Shown here one piece after another: positions 43,706 to 53,400 of a DNA stretch of 64,000 nucleotides. Location: positions 124,001 to 188,000 of the forward strand of contig NZ_JAFCJT010000007.1 of NCBI RefSeq assembly GCF_018130785.1, read 5' to 3'. The notes beneath the pieces are model-generated. The model did not search any database, was not told where the DNA came from, and saw only the letters and a list, made by a program, of their open reading frames with translations. Position 1 is the first letter of the stretch. Each line of letters begins with the position of its first letter. This DNA is from Bradyrhizobium liaoningense (GTDB taxonomy: Bacteria; Pseudomonadota; Alphaproteobacteria; Rhizobiales; Xanthobacteraceae). The translations under genes and the position numbers were made by a program.

Positions 43706-44410
43706 ATGTGCGATTCTTGTTCGCGAGAGGGGCCCAGCCGTCGGTCGCTGTTGCTAGGGAGCGCCGTGCTCGCGACGCTTCCCCTTGTCGGGCGTGCCGC
43801 CCAAGCTCAGCCCTCATCGGCTGCCGACACGCCAGATGCAGCGCTGAACCTATTGACCGAGGGCAATGAGCGCTATGTCGCGAATCAACCACGCGAGCGG
43901 GATTTCTCTGCCGGACGCGCAAGCCGTGCACTTGGTCAGGCTCCCTTTGCAGCGATTCTAGGCTGCGCGGATTCTCGGATCGCACCCGAACTGGCATTTG
44001 ATCAAGGACCAGGAGATCTGTTTGTTGTTCGCGTTGCGGGCAATTTCGTAACGACCGAAGGTCTTGCGAGTTTGGAGTTTGGCGCTGCAGTGCTTGGCAC
44101 CAAGTTGATCATGGTGCTCGGCCACAGCAGTTGTGGCGCTGTCAATGCCGCCGTGGCGGCACTTCAGAAAGGCAACGATCTGCCCGGGCACATTGCGGAT
44201 CTGGTGCGGGCCATGAAGCCGGGTATTGAAGGGGAAATGAAGCAAGCCGGGCCGGATCTCGAGCAGCGCGCGGTCGTCGCGAATGTACGCCATAATGTAG
44301 AGCGACTGGAACAGGCAACCCCGATTCTGGCGGAGATGGTGGCGAAGAAGAAGCTCCGCGTGGTCGGTGCCGTATATGATCTTCCCACGGGGAAAGTCGC
44401 CATGGTTTAA
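43706..44410 (+). CDS. Exported beta-class carbonic anhydrase
   Basis: The 234-residue enzyme interconverts CO2 and bicarbonate. Zinc-site residues of the beta class are present: Cys87, Asp89 and Arg91 in GCADSRIAPE, and His140 and Cys143 in GHSSCGA. The N-terminus SRRSLLLGSAVLATLPLVG followed by AQAQPS is a twin-arginine signal, so the enzyme should be periplasmic; most beta enzymes are cytoplasmic. A GGAAGGAG site precedes the ATG. It is convergent with the Mrp-like operon, with 70 bases between, and lies 3 kb from urease, which produces CO2. Confidence 0.93.
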   Translation: MCDSCSREGPSRRSLLLGSAVLATLPLVGRAAQAQPSSAADTPDAALNLLTEGNERYVANQPRERDFSAGRASRALGQAPFAAILGCADSRIAPELAFDQGPGDLFVVRVAGNFVTTEGLASLEFGAAVLGTKLIMVLGHSSCGAVNAAVAALQKGNDLPGHIADLVRAMKPGIEGEMKQAGPDLEQRAVVANVRHNVERLEQATPILAEMVAKKKLRVVGAVYDLPTGKVAMV

Positions 44411-44480
44411 TTTCGGATGCCCATTCGATTCGAATGGGATAAAGGAAAGCGTTCGCGTCCGGTGATCCTGCGCGCCATTT

Positions 44481-46112
44481 CTATCGCGCGAGCACCGCCG
44501 CACCTAGCGCAATGGTCAGTACAAGCAACGATGCGCCGGCTGTCGGCCATTGACGAAGAACACAGTCCAGTCGTTCCAGCGCCTTACCCCATGTGACGGC
44601 CATCCGCATTCCACCATCCAGTGCCACAACGATGTCTCCCTTGGGAATTCGAGGCAGCCAACGCCACCAACGCCACAGCGGAACCGCCAGTGCGGCGCCA
44701 AGGAGAACGGGCCAAAGCGCCTTCCATAGTACCGCAGGCGAAAGCGGGTCAGGCAGCGTTCCGGCCGGGACCGTCAGATACAGCGTCCACGGCACAACGA
44801 GCGAAACTGCAGCGGTCGCAAGCCAGGGCCAGACAAGTCCCACGGCCGGCGTCGCTTGCGGGTCTTGCGATGCGGTATTCGCCAGGCTGCGCAAGAACTG
44901 CAACATCAGCAGCGTCGTGCCGACCGCGGACAGCGTTGCAATCGTGCTCGCGGTGCCATCTCCCAGCAACTCGTCGGCGACGAATTTCGCCAATGCACCG
45001 CCCGTGAGCGGGAGTCCGCCGAGGCCCACCGCAATGATTGCCGGGGGCAGCAGCATCGGCCATAGAAGTCGGCTGCCGGTCGCGGCAATTACGCCCACCG
45101 ACAGGAACAGCGCGCCCTTCACCAGGACGTGGTGCGCGGCATAGAAGGCCGCTGCCAGCGCGGCGCGGCCGTCCCCCGCAAGCATTCCCATGCCAATGAT
45201 CGCGACGATGAATCCCATCTGGCTCACGCTTGAATAGGCCAGCACGACCCTGGGATTGCGTTGCGTGATTCCAATCACGACGCCGTAAAGCGCGGCAAAA
45301 CCCCCTGTTGCTGCAAGGGCGGTGCCCCAATCGGGCAGCGCGGTTTCGAGCGGAAAAAACCGGATCATGCCAAGGATGCTTGCCTTGACGACCGCACCGC
45401 TGAGCACAGCGGAGGCCGGCGTCGGCGCGGCCGAATATGCCAGTGGCATCCAGAAGTGAAATGGTACGAGACCGGCCTTCATGCCGAGGCCGGCTATCAA
45501 CAGGACAAGTATCAGATTGCGCTGCGGCGAGGCCGACAGCACCGCCGCGGCGTCGCGGATCAACAGGCTGTCACCCGGGATCTGCGCGGCCAGCAGCACG
45601 AAGGCCATGAGCAGGAGGGTTTCGGCCAGCAGGGCGAGCCCGATATAGACCGCACCGGCGCGCCATGCGCTGCGCGTTTCGTGGTGGATGATGAGGCCTG
45701 TGGCGCCGAGCGTGAGCAGAGCGAGAAGGAAATAGAAGCCCACCATGTCGGCGGCCAGAAATACCCCGACGCAGCCAGTCAGCGTCATCAACCAGCACAC
45801 CACGAACTGTGCGTGGTTCGGCCGGCCCTGCAGATACTGTGAAGCGTAGGCACCTGATGCGATCCACAGCAGCGCCGAAACGCCCAGCAGCATGGCTCCA
45901 GGGCGGTCCATGGCGAAAGTCAAACGAAGGCGCGTCGACCCTATCGCGAGCGAGGAATCAGAGGCGACAAGCAACACCGCTGCCAGCGCTGGGAACGGGG
46001 CGAACGCCAGCAGCGAAGGCATCCGGTTCCGCGCCTGCGGCCAGAGGCATGCCAGGAGCATGCCGAGCGGCACGACGAAGGCGCTGGCCAGCAATGTGCT
46101 TTCCCCAATCAT
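44481..46112 (-). CDS. Second MrpD/NuoM-like subunit of the Mrp-like complex
   Basis: This 543-residue protein of the proton-translocating antiporter-like family has ~14 membrane helices. The lysines of the central proton path are kept: Lys212 in GLGMKAGLVPFHFWMP and Lys243 in VVKASILGMIRF. The usual TM5 glutamate is replaced by Ala131 (VGFYFLLALLT, where MrpD has YVAIELLT). It overlaps the MrpD gene by 4 bases and ends the operon. Loss of Glu may mean a modified or partner-dependent ion path. Confidence 0.86.
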   Translation of the reverse strand: MIGESTLLASAFVVPLGMLLACLWPQARNRMPSLLAFAPFPALAAVLLVASDSSLAIGSTRLRLTFAMDRPGAMLLGVSALLWIASGAYASQYLQGRPNHAQFVVCWLMTLTGCVGVFLAADMVGFYFLLALLTLGATGLIIHHETRSAWRAGAVYIGLALLAETLLLMAFVLLAAQIPGDSLLIRDAAAVLSASPQRNLILVLLIAGLGMKAGLVPFHFWMPLAYSAAPTPASAVLSGAVVKASILGMIRFFPLETALPDWGTALAATGGFAALYGVVIGITQRNPRVVLAYSSVSQMGFIVAIIGMGMLAGDGRAALAAAFYAAHHVLVKGALFLSVGVIAATGSRLLWPMLLPPAIIAVGLGGLPLTGGALAKFVADELLGDGTASTIATLSAVGTTLLMLQFLRSLANTASQDPQATPAVGLVWPWLATAAVSLVVPWTLYLTVPAGTLPDPLSPAVLWKALWPVLLGAALAVPLWRWWRWLPRIPKGDIVVALDGGMRMAVTWGKALERLDCVLRQWPTAGASLLVLTIALGAAVLAR

Positions 46113-47641
46113 CGCGGCCCAACCAGCATTGATTCCAGGCGGCCAGCCTGGAGAATATCGACAGGCCCGAACGCGACGAGACCCAGCAACAGCGACGTCA
46201 GCGCCAACGCCAGCGCCGCTGCTTCCTGGTATCTCGGCACAGCGACGCGGGGCTTGAGAGGTTCACCCGACGGCGCAACTGCACGCGACAGTACGATGAA
46301 CATGTAGCCGCTCGTGAAGAGGCCTCCCGCGAGCATCACGATCGCCCACCACCATTGACCGGTCGCGACCGCCGCCTCGAGCAGCAGCCATTTCGCCAGA
46401 AAGCCGCCACTTGGCGGCAACCCGATCAGGGACACTCCACCGAGCGCGAATGCAAAGATTGTCATGGGAATCGCCCGCGCGACTCCTCCGAGCTCGGCGA
46501 TGCGATCATGTCCAAGCACGGCGTAGATAATTCCTGCGGCCATGAACATGGCCGCCTTCGCTGTCGCGTGCGATATCGCCTGAAGCATCCCGCCGGTCAA
46601 AGCGCCGCTGGACTGTAGCTCCGCAGACACCGTGTCGAGGGCGAGCGGAAACATCAGGAAGAGGTAACCGATCTGCGCGACCGTTGAATAGGCGATCAGG
46701 AGCTTGAGCCGCTGCTGTTGCAGGGCGACGACGCTGCCGAATACAATCGCCGCCGCCCCCAACCCGCCGAACAGTTGTGCGCCGGCTGGACCGAGCATTC
46801 CCGGCATGACGTCGAACCAGAGCCGCACGACGATGAAGAACGATCCCTTCACCACCACCGCCGACAGAACCGCGCTGGCTGCGGCCGGTGCACCGGCATG
46901 GGCTGGCGGAAGCCAAAGATGCAGTGGAAAGAGAGCCGTCTTGGCGAAGAGTCCGATGGTCATCAGCGCTGCCGCGACAAGTGTCGCGGGTTCCATATGA
47001 ATGCGGCGGGAGAGCAGGACGATGTCGAGCGTTGCATAGCTGCCGTAGAGCAGGGCCGTTCCGACCAGATAGAGAATCGAGCCGAGCAGGGCGAAGAGCA
47101 GGTATCGCAGCGCGGCCTGCAATGTCTCCGCCCGGCCATCAAGACAGACCAGCGGTACCGCGGCGAAGGTGAGGAGCTCGATCGCGACGTATAATGTGAA
47201 CAGATCTCCGCCCAGGAAGACCATATTCATCGCGCCCCAGATCGCCATCAGCAGGATCCAGAACGCGAACGGAGCGCGGGCTTCGGCGGACCCTGCACGC
47301 GTGCCGAAGTCCGCGAGTGCAAAGATCGCGACCGCGCAGATCACGATCGCCATTGTCATCATCATCGCTGCCGAAAGCCCGTCGGCGCGCAACGCGATCC
47401 CGAGCGGGGGGGTCCAATCTCCGACGATGTAGATCAGCCGATCGCCGCTTCGCCACACGTCGACGAAAATGATCGACGCAAGGAAGAGGCCGGAGGGCAG
47501 CAGAACGGCGGCAATCCTTTCAGCGTACTGTCCGCCCAGGACGAATGACAACAGAACGCCCGCGGCCGGCGATACGATCGCCAGAACAAGGAGCGCTCCA
47601 TCCGTCGTTGTCGCGTCGGGCAAGACGTTTGCCTCCGGCAT
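46109..47641 (-). CDS. mrpD: Na+/H+ antiporter subunit D (MrpD/MnhD-like)
   Basis: The 510-residue antiporter subunit has the canonical conserved residues: Glu155 in YVAIELLTFA (TM5), Lys234 in LFAKTALFPLHLWLP (TM7) and Lys265 in VVVKGSFF (TM8). Around 14 hydrophobic helices are visible. In Mrp complexes MrpD exchanges cytosolic sodium or potassium for external protons. It shares its first base with the stop of mrpC and overlaps the next gene by 4 bases, implying translational coupling. Confidence 0.92.
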   Translation of the reverse strand: MPEANVLPDATTTDGALLVLAIVSPAAGVLLSFVLGGQYAERIAAVLLPSGLFLASIIFVDVWRSGDRLIYIVGDWTPPLGIALRADGLSAAMMMTMAIVICAVAIFALADFGTRAGSAEARAPFAFWILLMAIWGAMNMVFLGGDLFTLYVAIELLTFAAVPLVCLDGRAETLQAALRYLLFALLGSILYLVGTALLYGSYATLDIVLLSRRIHMEPATLVAAALMTIGLFAKTALFPLHLWLPPAHAGAPAAASAVLSAVVVKGSFFIVVRLWFDVMPGMLGPAGAQLFGGLGAAAIVFGSVVALQQQRLKLLIAYSTVAQIGYLFLMFPLALDTVSAELQSSGALTGGMLQAISHATAKAAMFMAAGIIYAVLGHDRIAELGGVARAIPMTIFAFALGGVSLIGLPPSGGFLAKWLLLEAAVATGQWWWAIVMLAGGLFTSGYMFIVLSRAVAPSGEPLKPRVAVPRYQEAAALALALTSLLLGLVAFGPVDILQAGRLESMLVGPR

Positions 47642-47982
47642 CAGGAGTTGCCGCTGACCCTATCTGTGTCTCCGGGGCTATCGGCGCCGAGCGTGGATCG
47701 GCCGGTTTCCTGCAAAAGTCGCAGCACCAGCGCGATGGCCATGGCCGTAGCGGCGAAGGCAACGACGATCGCGGTGATGACCATCGCCTGGGGGACTGGA
47801 TCGCCCCCGAGACCGGAAGCTGCGGCCCTCCTGGACACGACGCCGAACACTAGAAACACGCCGCTTCCCAGCAGGTTGAATGCCAGTATCTTACGTAGCG
47901 GCTCGGGATTTGTGACGAACCCGTACAATCCAATTCCCACCAGTGCTGCGCCACTTAGCCCAAACAACGTTGCAGCGTTCAT
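47641..47982 (-). CDS. mrpC: Na+/H+ antiporter subunit C (MrpC/NuoK-like)
   Basis: The 113-residue protein starts MNAATLFGLSGAALVG and has three membrane helices in the NuoK/MrpC pattern. GLYGFVTNPEPLRKILAFNLLGSGVFLVF is the span ~18-46, and DPVPQAMVITAIVVAFAATAMAIAL follows. The start overlaps the upstream DUF4040-MrpB gene by 4 bases. The same frame is open further upstream, but this start matches the family. Confidence 0.92.
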   Translation of the reverse strand: MNAATLFGLSGAALVGIGLYGFVTNPEPLRKILAFNLLGSGVFLVFGVVSRRAAASGLGGDPVPQAMVITAIVVAFAATAMAIALVLRLLQETGRSTLGADSPGDTDRVSGNS

Positions 47983-48920
47983 TGCTGTTGCGCCTGTTCT
48001 AGCGGCCCTGCGGCAAGCAGGCCTAGAGCCACACCGATCGAAAGTGTCAAGGCGACCTCGACCGCGACAATCAACGGTTTGGCGTAGCCCGGTGGATAGG
48101 CAAGAAAGGCGTTCGCCAGCACCATCCCTGCGAGCCCGATGGCAAGGAAGATCACCGGTCCGACGACGAGCAGCGGGCGTAGCCAGGGCTGGCCGATCGA
48201 GGGTACACGCTTCAAGCCTGCGATCATGACGAGGAGCCACATTGCGGCCAAGACCGTGCCGCCTTGAAAGGCGCCGCCCGGTTCCTTCGCCCCGACCCAG
48301 CACATATAGATTGCGACTACGATTCCGACCGGTGGCAGAAGCTGGGCCAGAAAAGTCAGCGTGCTGCTTCGTCGTGCATAGACACGCAGTCCTGGTATTC
48401 CGCCCCACACGCTATCCGGCGCCAGCGACCAGACGCCGAGCAACGCGAGTATCAAGACCACTTTCTCGAGCAGCGTGTCGAGCGCGCGGTAAACGAACAG
48501 AACGCCGGCGACGGGATTGCCGAGGCCGCTCTGCGCCAGATTTTCCATCACCATAGGTGCGAGCGTGGGAATGGCATCAGGCGGGGACAGGACGGCGATG
48601 GCTAGGCCTGCCGCGACAAGCGCGCACAATACCGCCGTCGCAAAGCGCACTGGCAGGCTGATGCTGATATCGTTGCCCCCGGCAAAGCGCAGGCGTGCGA
48701 CCGCACCGAGCATCAACATGCCGGTCATTCCACCGCCGATGGCGGCCTCCGTCAGCGCGACATCGACCGCAGCGAGCCTGACCCAGGCGATGGACAACAG
48801 CAAACCGTAGACGACGAAGCCGATAACGGCTGCGAACGCGTCGCGCGCGGCGATCGTCGAGACCGCGATCCCCAGGATCAGGACGACTAGACCGATGTCG
48901 AAAACAGCAAAGATGGTCAT
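47979..48920 (-). CDS. mrpB: DUF4040-MrpB fusion subunit
   Basis: This 313-residue protein has two modules. Residues ~1-120 resemble the DUF4040 part normally found at the C-terminus of MrpA (VDVALTEAAIGGGMTGMLML). Residues ~180-305 resemble MrpB (AQLLPPVGIVVAIYMCWVGAKEPGGAFQGGTVLA, span ~190-223). The large NuoL-like N-terminal part of MrpA is absent from the operon. This gives an Mrp variant in which DUF4040 and MrpB stand alone while two MrpD-like subunits provide the antiporter modules. It overlaps mrpG by 4 bases. Confidence 0.87.
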   Translation of the reverse strand: MTIFAVFDIGLVVLILGIAVSTIAARDAFAAVIGFVVYGLLLSIAWVRLAAVDVALTEAAIGGGMTGMLMLGAVARLRFAGGNDISISLPVRFATAVLCALVAAGLAIAVLSPPDAIPTLAPMVMENLAQSGLGNPVAGVLFVYRALDTLLEKVVLILALLGVWSLAPDSVWGGIPGLRVYARRSSTLTFLAQLLPPVGIVVAIYMCWVGAKEPGGAFQGGTVLAAMWLLVMIAGLKRVPSIGQPWLRPLLVVGPVIFLAIGLAGMVLANAFLAYPPGYAKPLIVAVEVALTLSIGVALGLLAAGPLEQAQQQ

Positions 48921-49210
48921 CCATTTGATCCGCGTCGTCGCACCGTGCCTGCAATGAGCTGTGTAACAATCGCGCCGGACAATTGGACCAGCAACCAGAT
49001 GCTCACCAACTTCAGCGCGCCGAATAGTCCGTTCGTCTGTGGCAACAGACCCAGGACGACAAGGCCAAGGCCAAGATTGTCCACCTTGGTCAGGGCGTGC
49101 AGGCGCGTCAGCGAGTCCGGGAAGCGGAGCAAGCCGACCGTCCCCGCCAAAAAGAAGAGCGCGCCCGCCGAGACGGCCGAAACGGTGAAGATGTCAAGCG
49201 CGAGATTCAT
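48917..49210 (-). CDS. mrpG: Na+/H+ antiporter subunit G (MrpG)
   Basis: The 97-residue protein has three membrane helices and the MrpG signature GLLRFPDSLTRLHALTK. It is a small structural subunit of the Mrp complex. It lies 15 bases after mrpF and overlaps the DUF4040-MrpB gene by 4 bases. Confidence 0.93.
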   Translation of the reverse strand: MNLALDIFTVSAVSAGALFFLAGTVGLLRFPDSLTRLHALTKVDNLGLGLVVLGLLPQTNGLFGALKLVSIWLLVQLSGAIVTQLIAGTVRRRGSNG

Positions 49211-49225
49211 CCGCCGCTCGTTGCC

Positions 49226-49492
49226 TTAGACCTCGCTCTCCTGGCCGGGCGCGCTTCTAACGAATGCGACGGCCGCGAACGAAGCAAACAGTGCCAACAG
49301 CAATGCAACGTCCACGATCGGTGGTGTTTCGGTCGCCGTGGCCAGCAAAAGAAGTATGGCGCCACCACCGGTGCCCAGCAGCTGCGCCGCCATCATGTGG
49401 TCGACTTCGGCTGGACGACGAAGAATCACGACCAGAGCAAGCGCCACGGTCATCAGCACGAAGCCCGCGGCTCCCAGCAGGAAGCTAATCAT
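49226..49492 (-). CDS. mrpF: Na+/H+ antiporter subunit F (MrpF)
   Basis: The 88-residue three-helix protein starts MISFLLGAAGFVLM. The family-typical stretch RPAEVDHMMAAQLLGTGG and the following hydrophobic TPPIVDVALLLALFASFAAV agree with MrpF. A longer frame is open upstream, but this start overlaps the mrpE stop by 8 bases and gives family length. Confidence 0.92.
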   Translation of the reverse strand: MISFLLGAAGFVLMTVALALVVILRRPAEVDHMMAAQLLGTGGGAILLLLATATETPPIVDVALLLALFASFAAVAFVRSAPGQESEV

Positions 49493-50042
49493 TGCGCTGC
49501 GCTCCTCCGAATGTCCGCAAGAACAGGGCTTCCTCCGCAGCCAGCTGCTCGACCACCGGCGCCGCCACATCGAGACAATGAATGGTCAGGCCATTGCCTT
49601 CCGCGGATCCGCATGGAAGCGTGCCTGGCAGCAAGCTCATGACGGCGCAGAACGCATTTCTCTTCGTGCCCGGCGGGAGCTGCGCTTGATAGACCACGTA
49701 GCCCGGCCGGAGCGACAGCCGAGGATCAAGCGCGCGCAACGCGACGTCCGTTCCGGCGACGATCGATTGGCGGAGAAAGTGCAGCGTGAATCTTGCAAGC
49801 TTGACAGGATTTAGGTTCCATTGCTCCGCAGGCATGAGGCGCAGACTTGCCCAGGTTGCCGCTACAGCAGCCGCTAACCCGGCCGCAAGATCGCCAGAGT
49901 TGGCGTCGGTCAGCGCCAGCCAGAAAGCAAAAAATCCGGCAGCCCGGGAAATCGCACTTCCAAGAATGCCTGTACCGGTTACGGGCGGCTCCGCGGGCCT
50001 GCCTTGCTCCTCCGATGAGTTCATGACGCTACTGACCTCCAT
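49485..50042 (-). CDS. mrpE: Na+/H+ antiporter subunit E (MrpE)
   Basis: The 185-residue first subunit of the operon starts at 50042; ATG at 50024 is an alternative. Two membrane helices precede the typical LNPVKLARFTLHFLRQSIVAGTDVALRAL region (span ~77-105) and a C-terminal cytoplasmic part with SLLPGTL and IHCLDV. Operon order is E-F-G-(DUF4040-B)-C-D-D', unlike the classical A-to-G order. Confidence 0.9.
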   Translation of the reverse strand: MEVSSVMNSSEEQGRPAEPPVTGTGILGSAISRAAGFFAFWLALTDANSGDLAAGLAAAVAATWASLRLMPAEQWNLNPVKLARFTLHFLRQSIVAGTDVALRALDPRLSLRPGYVVYQAQLPPGTKRNAFCAVMSLLPGTLPCGSAEGNGLTIHCLDVAAPVVEQLAAEEALFLRTFGGAQRND

Positions 50043-50423
50043 ATTGCCCGGTCCGGCAGCGGTGCTTCACACACCTGCTGACGTATCGACGCCAAATCAC
50101 CTGGTGAGGATCAGGCGGTAGCCCCAAGCTCCGATCGAAGTTGCCGCGAGAACCAACCTCCGGACCAGCGCGGGGACCAACAGCGCTTTCGGACCAAGCA
50201 TCGTTGCCTCCACTGTTGGGTATCGGCACGGTGCACGTCCGGACTGCATCACGATATCGGGTAATTACCTAGTTGGAGGGGAGGGGACTCCCTTGACGCA
50301 GATGCGGAAGAGATACCCGGCCTTGAGCTGACGACAGCATGGAAAGCCAACATCCCTCGATAGTCGCTTCTGGATCTTTCGGCAGCAAGGTACGTGCACG
50401 GTCCGTCGGGCGAGATTTGAATT
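50043..50423. other. Intergenic region upstream of the Mrp-like operon
   Basis: No gene is seen. It should hold the mrpE promoter and the 3' end of the RND transcript. No clear terminator hairpin was found. Confidence 0.45.
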
Positions 50424-53400
50424 TCAGGCGGCGGCTTCTTTGGGGTTCGAAGGGTCCGCTGACCGTTCGGTTCCTCTGAACCAGGCAACATACAACGTCG
50501 GTAGAAAGATCAGCGTCAGAATCGTTGCAACCAACAAGCCGCCCATGATCGCAAAGGCCATCGGCCCCCAGAAAACTGTCGGAGCGATAGGGATCATACC
50601 GAGGACGGTCGATACAGCGGTCAGCATGATTGGACGGAAACGGGAGCTGCTGGCATCGATGGCGGCGTCCCAGACAGTTTTTCCCTGAGAACGCTCTGCC
50701 TCGATCTGGCCGATCAGGATCACCGCATTCTTGGTTATCATGCCCAGCAGGGCCAGGATGCCGAGAATGGCAACGAAGCCCAGCGGCCTGCCGGACAGCA
50801 GGAGCGCCGCGACGACGCCGATCAGGCCGAGCGGCGCTACGCTAAGGACCAGAAACAGTCGTTGGAAGCTTTGCAACTGCACCATGAGGACGGTGAGCAT
50901 GATGAGCAACATGACCGGCACGACGGCAATGACGGAGGCTTGTGATTTCTTGCTTTCTTCGACGGTCCCGCCGACAACGACATGATATCCTGCAGGGAGT
51001 GTCTTCGTCAGGGCTTCCACATCGGGCGAAAGCGCGGTCACTACTGTCTCCGGCAAGGCGCCGGCGATGGTGTCGGCTTGTACCGTCAGAGTCGGAACGC
51101 GGTCGCGCCGCCAGATCAAGGGATATTCCTGCCCGTATTCGAAAGTCGCAAACTGACTGAGCGGAACCGTTCGCCCACCCGGCACCGGCACTTGCACGGT
51201 GCGCAGGGTAGCAAGCGAGACCCGCTGCTCATCCGTCGCACGTGCGATGACATCAACCAGATAGATATCGTCGCGTACCTGGGTAACGGAGGTGCCGGAT
51301 ACGACAGTATTCAGAACTCCGGCTAGTGCCTGCGAACTGAGGCCGAGCAGGCGCGCCTCATCCTGGTCGACACGAATGCGCACCTGGCGGGCGGGCTCGA
51401 TCCAGTCAAAATTGACCTTTTCGGCCTTGGGATTGGTCGCGATGATCCGGGCGAGCTTGAGCGCGATCTCGCGCACCTGACCTACGTCGGGTCCGCTGAC
51501 ACGATATTGCACAGGCCATCCGACCGGAGGCCCAAGTTCAAGCGGGTAGACCCGCGAAATTGCGTTTGGAAATTCATTGGACAGGATCTTTTCCAGTTTC
51601 AGGCGGAGACGTTCGCGTGCCGCAACGTCCTTTGCAACAATGACCGCCTGGGTGAAGAAGTTGTTCGGTAACTGAACATTGAGCGGCAGATAGAAGCGAA
51701 TAGCGCCGCGACCCACATAGGTGCTCCAGCGCGCGACATCCGGATCGCCCTTCAGAGCAGCATCGAGGCGTTGTGCTGCGGATTCGCTGGCATAGATCGA
51801 CGCATTCTGCGGCAGGCTGAGGTCGACCAGCAACTCTGGACGATCCGAGGATGGAAAGAATTGCCGAGGGATGAGCGGAAGCACGAGAAAGGATGCCACG
51901 AAGAGCGCCAACGAAACCAGAATCGTCAGCCATTTCGCTCGCATGGCGAAGGTGAGGAAACTCCGGTACCATCGGAAAATCCTGCCGGGATCGGCGGTCG
52001 CCGCGGCCCGCGGTGGCTTGAGAATGACGACACCCAGCAGCGGCGCAAAGATCACCGCGACGAACCATGACACGATCAGGGCGATGCTGACCACTGCGAA
52101 GAGCGAGAATGTGTATTCTCCCGCCGAGCTGGCTGCAAAGCCAACGGGGACGAAACCGGCGATCGTCACCAGCGTTCCCGCGAGCATGGCAAATGCGTAG
52201 GTCCGGAATGCGTATGTCGCGGCCTCGACCTTGTCGTCCCCTTCCGCCAGCCGATTGAGCGTGGCGTCGGTCGTCGTCATCGCATCGTCGACGAGCAATG
52301 CGAGGGCGATGATCAGCGCACCGAGGGATATGCGCTGCATATCGATGCCCGCCATCTGCATGATCGGAAAGACGATGGCCAGCGTCAGTGGAATCGAAAG
52401 CGCGATGATCAAGCCGGGCCGGACGCCGAGGCTGATGAAGCTCACGACGAGAATAATGGCGATCGCCTGCAACAGCGACGTCATGAATTCCGAGATGGCG
52501 CCGTCGACGGTGACGGCTTGGTCCGCGATGAGCTTCGGCTCGATGCCGATGGGCAAATCTGCGGTGACCTGCTTCATCAATTTCTTGATGTTTGCACCGA
52601 GAGCAAGAATGTCACCGCCGTCCCGCATCGCGATCGCAAGCCCGATGGCCGGTTCGCCGTTTACGCGAAATTGCGGCTGGGGCGGGTCGGAATAATCACG
52701 CCGTACTTGCGCGATATCGCTAAGGCGGAGCACACGTCCGCCGGCGACGAAATTGGTGTTCGCGACATCCTGCTCCGATGTAAATGCGCCCGAGACCCGC
52801 AGCGAAAGACTTTCATCGCCGGTTTGAATCGTGCCGGCCGGCCTTACGATGTTCTGTGCTTGCAGCGCAGCGATCAGCGCGGACCGGTCAATCCCAAGGC
52901 TGGCGAGCTCCTTCATCGAGAATTCGACGAAGATCCTCTCGTCTTGTGCCCCTAATAGTTCGATTTTCGATACGTCAGGCACCTGGAGCAGTTTCGAGCG
53001 GATATCCTCGACACGATCGCGTAGTTCGCGATGCGTGAAACCGTCGCTCGTAAAGCCATAGATAATCCCGAACGTATCACCGAAATCGTCATTGAATCCG
53101 GGGCCGACAATTCCTGCCGGAAGCGTGTGGCGGATATCGCCGACATTCTTGCGAACCTGATACCAGGTGTCGAGAACTTCTTTTGCGCTCGCGCTGCCCT
53201 GCAGGTTGACAAAGATTGTCGTAACGCCGGCGCGCGTGAAGCTGCGCAGAAAATCCAGATGAGGCGTTTCCTGCAGTTTTCGCTCAAGTCGCTCGGTTAC
53301 CTGCTTGAGCGTCTCTTCGACGGTTGCTCCCGGCCAGGCTGCCTGAACGACCATGGTCTTGATGATGAAGGTAGGATCTTCGCTGCGGCCAAGTCGGAAA

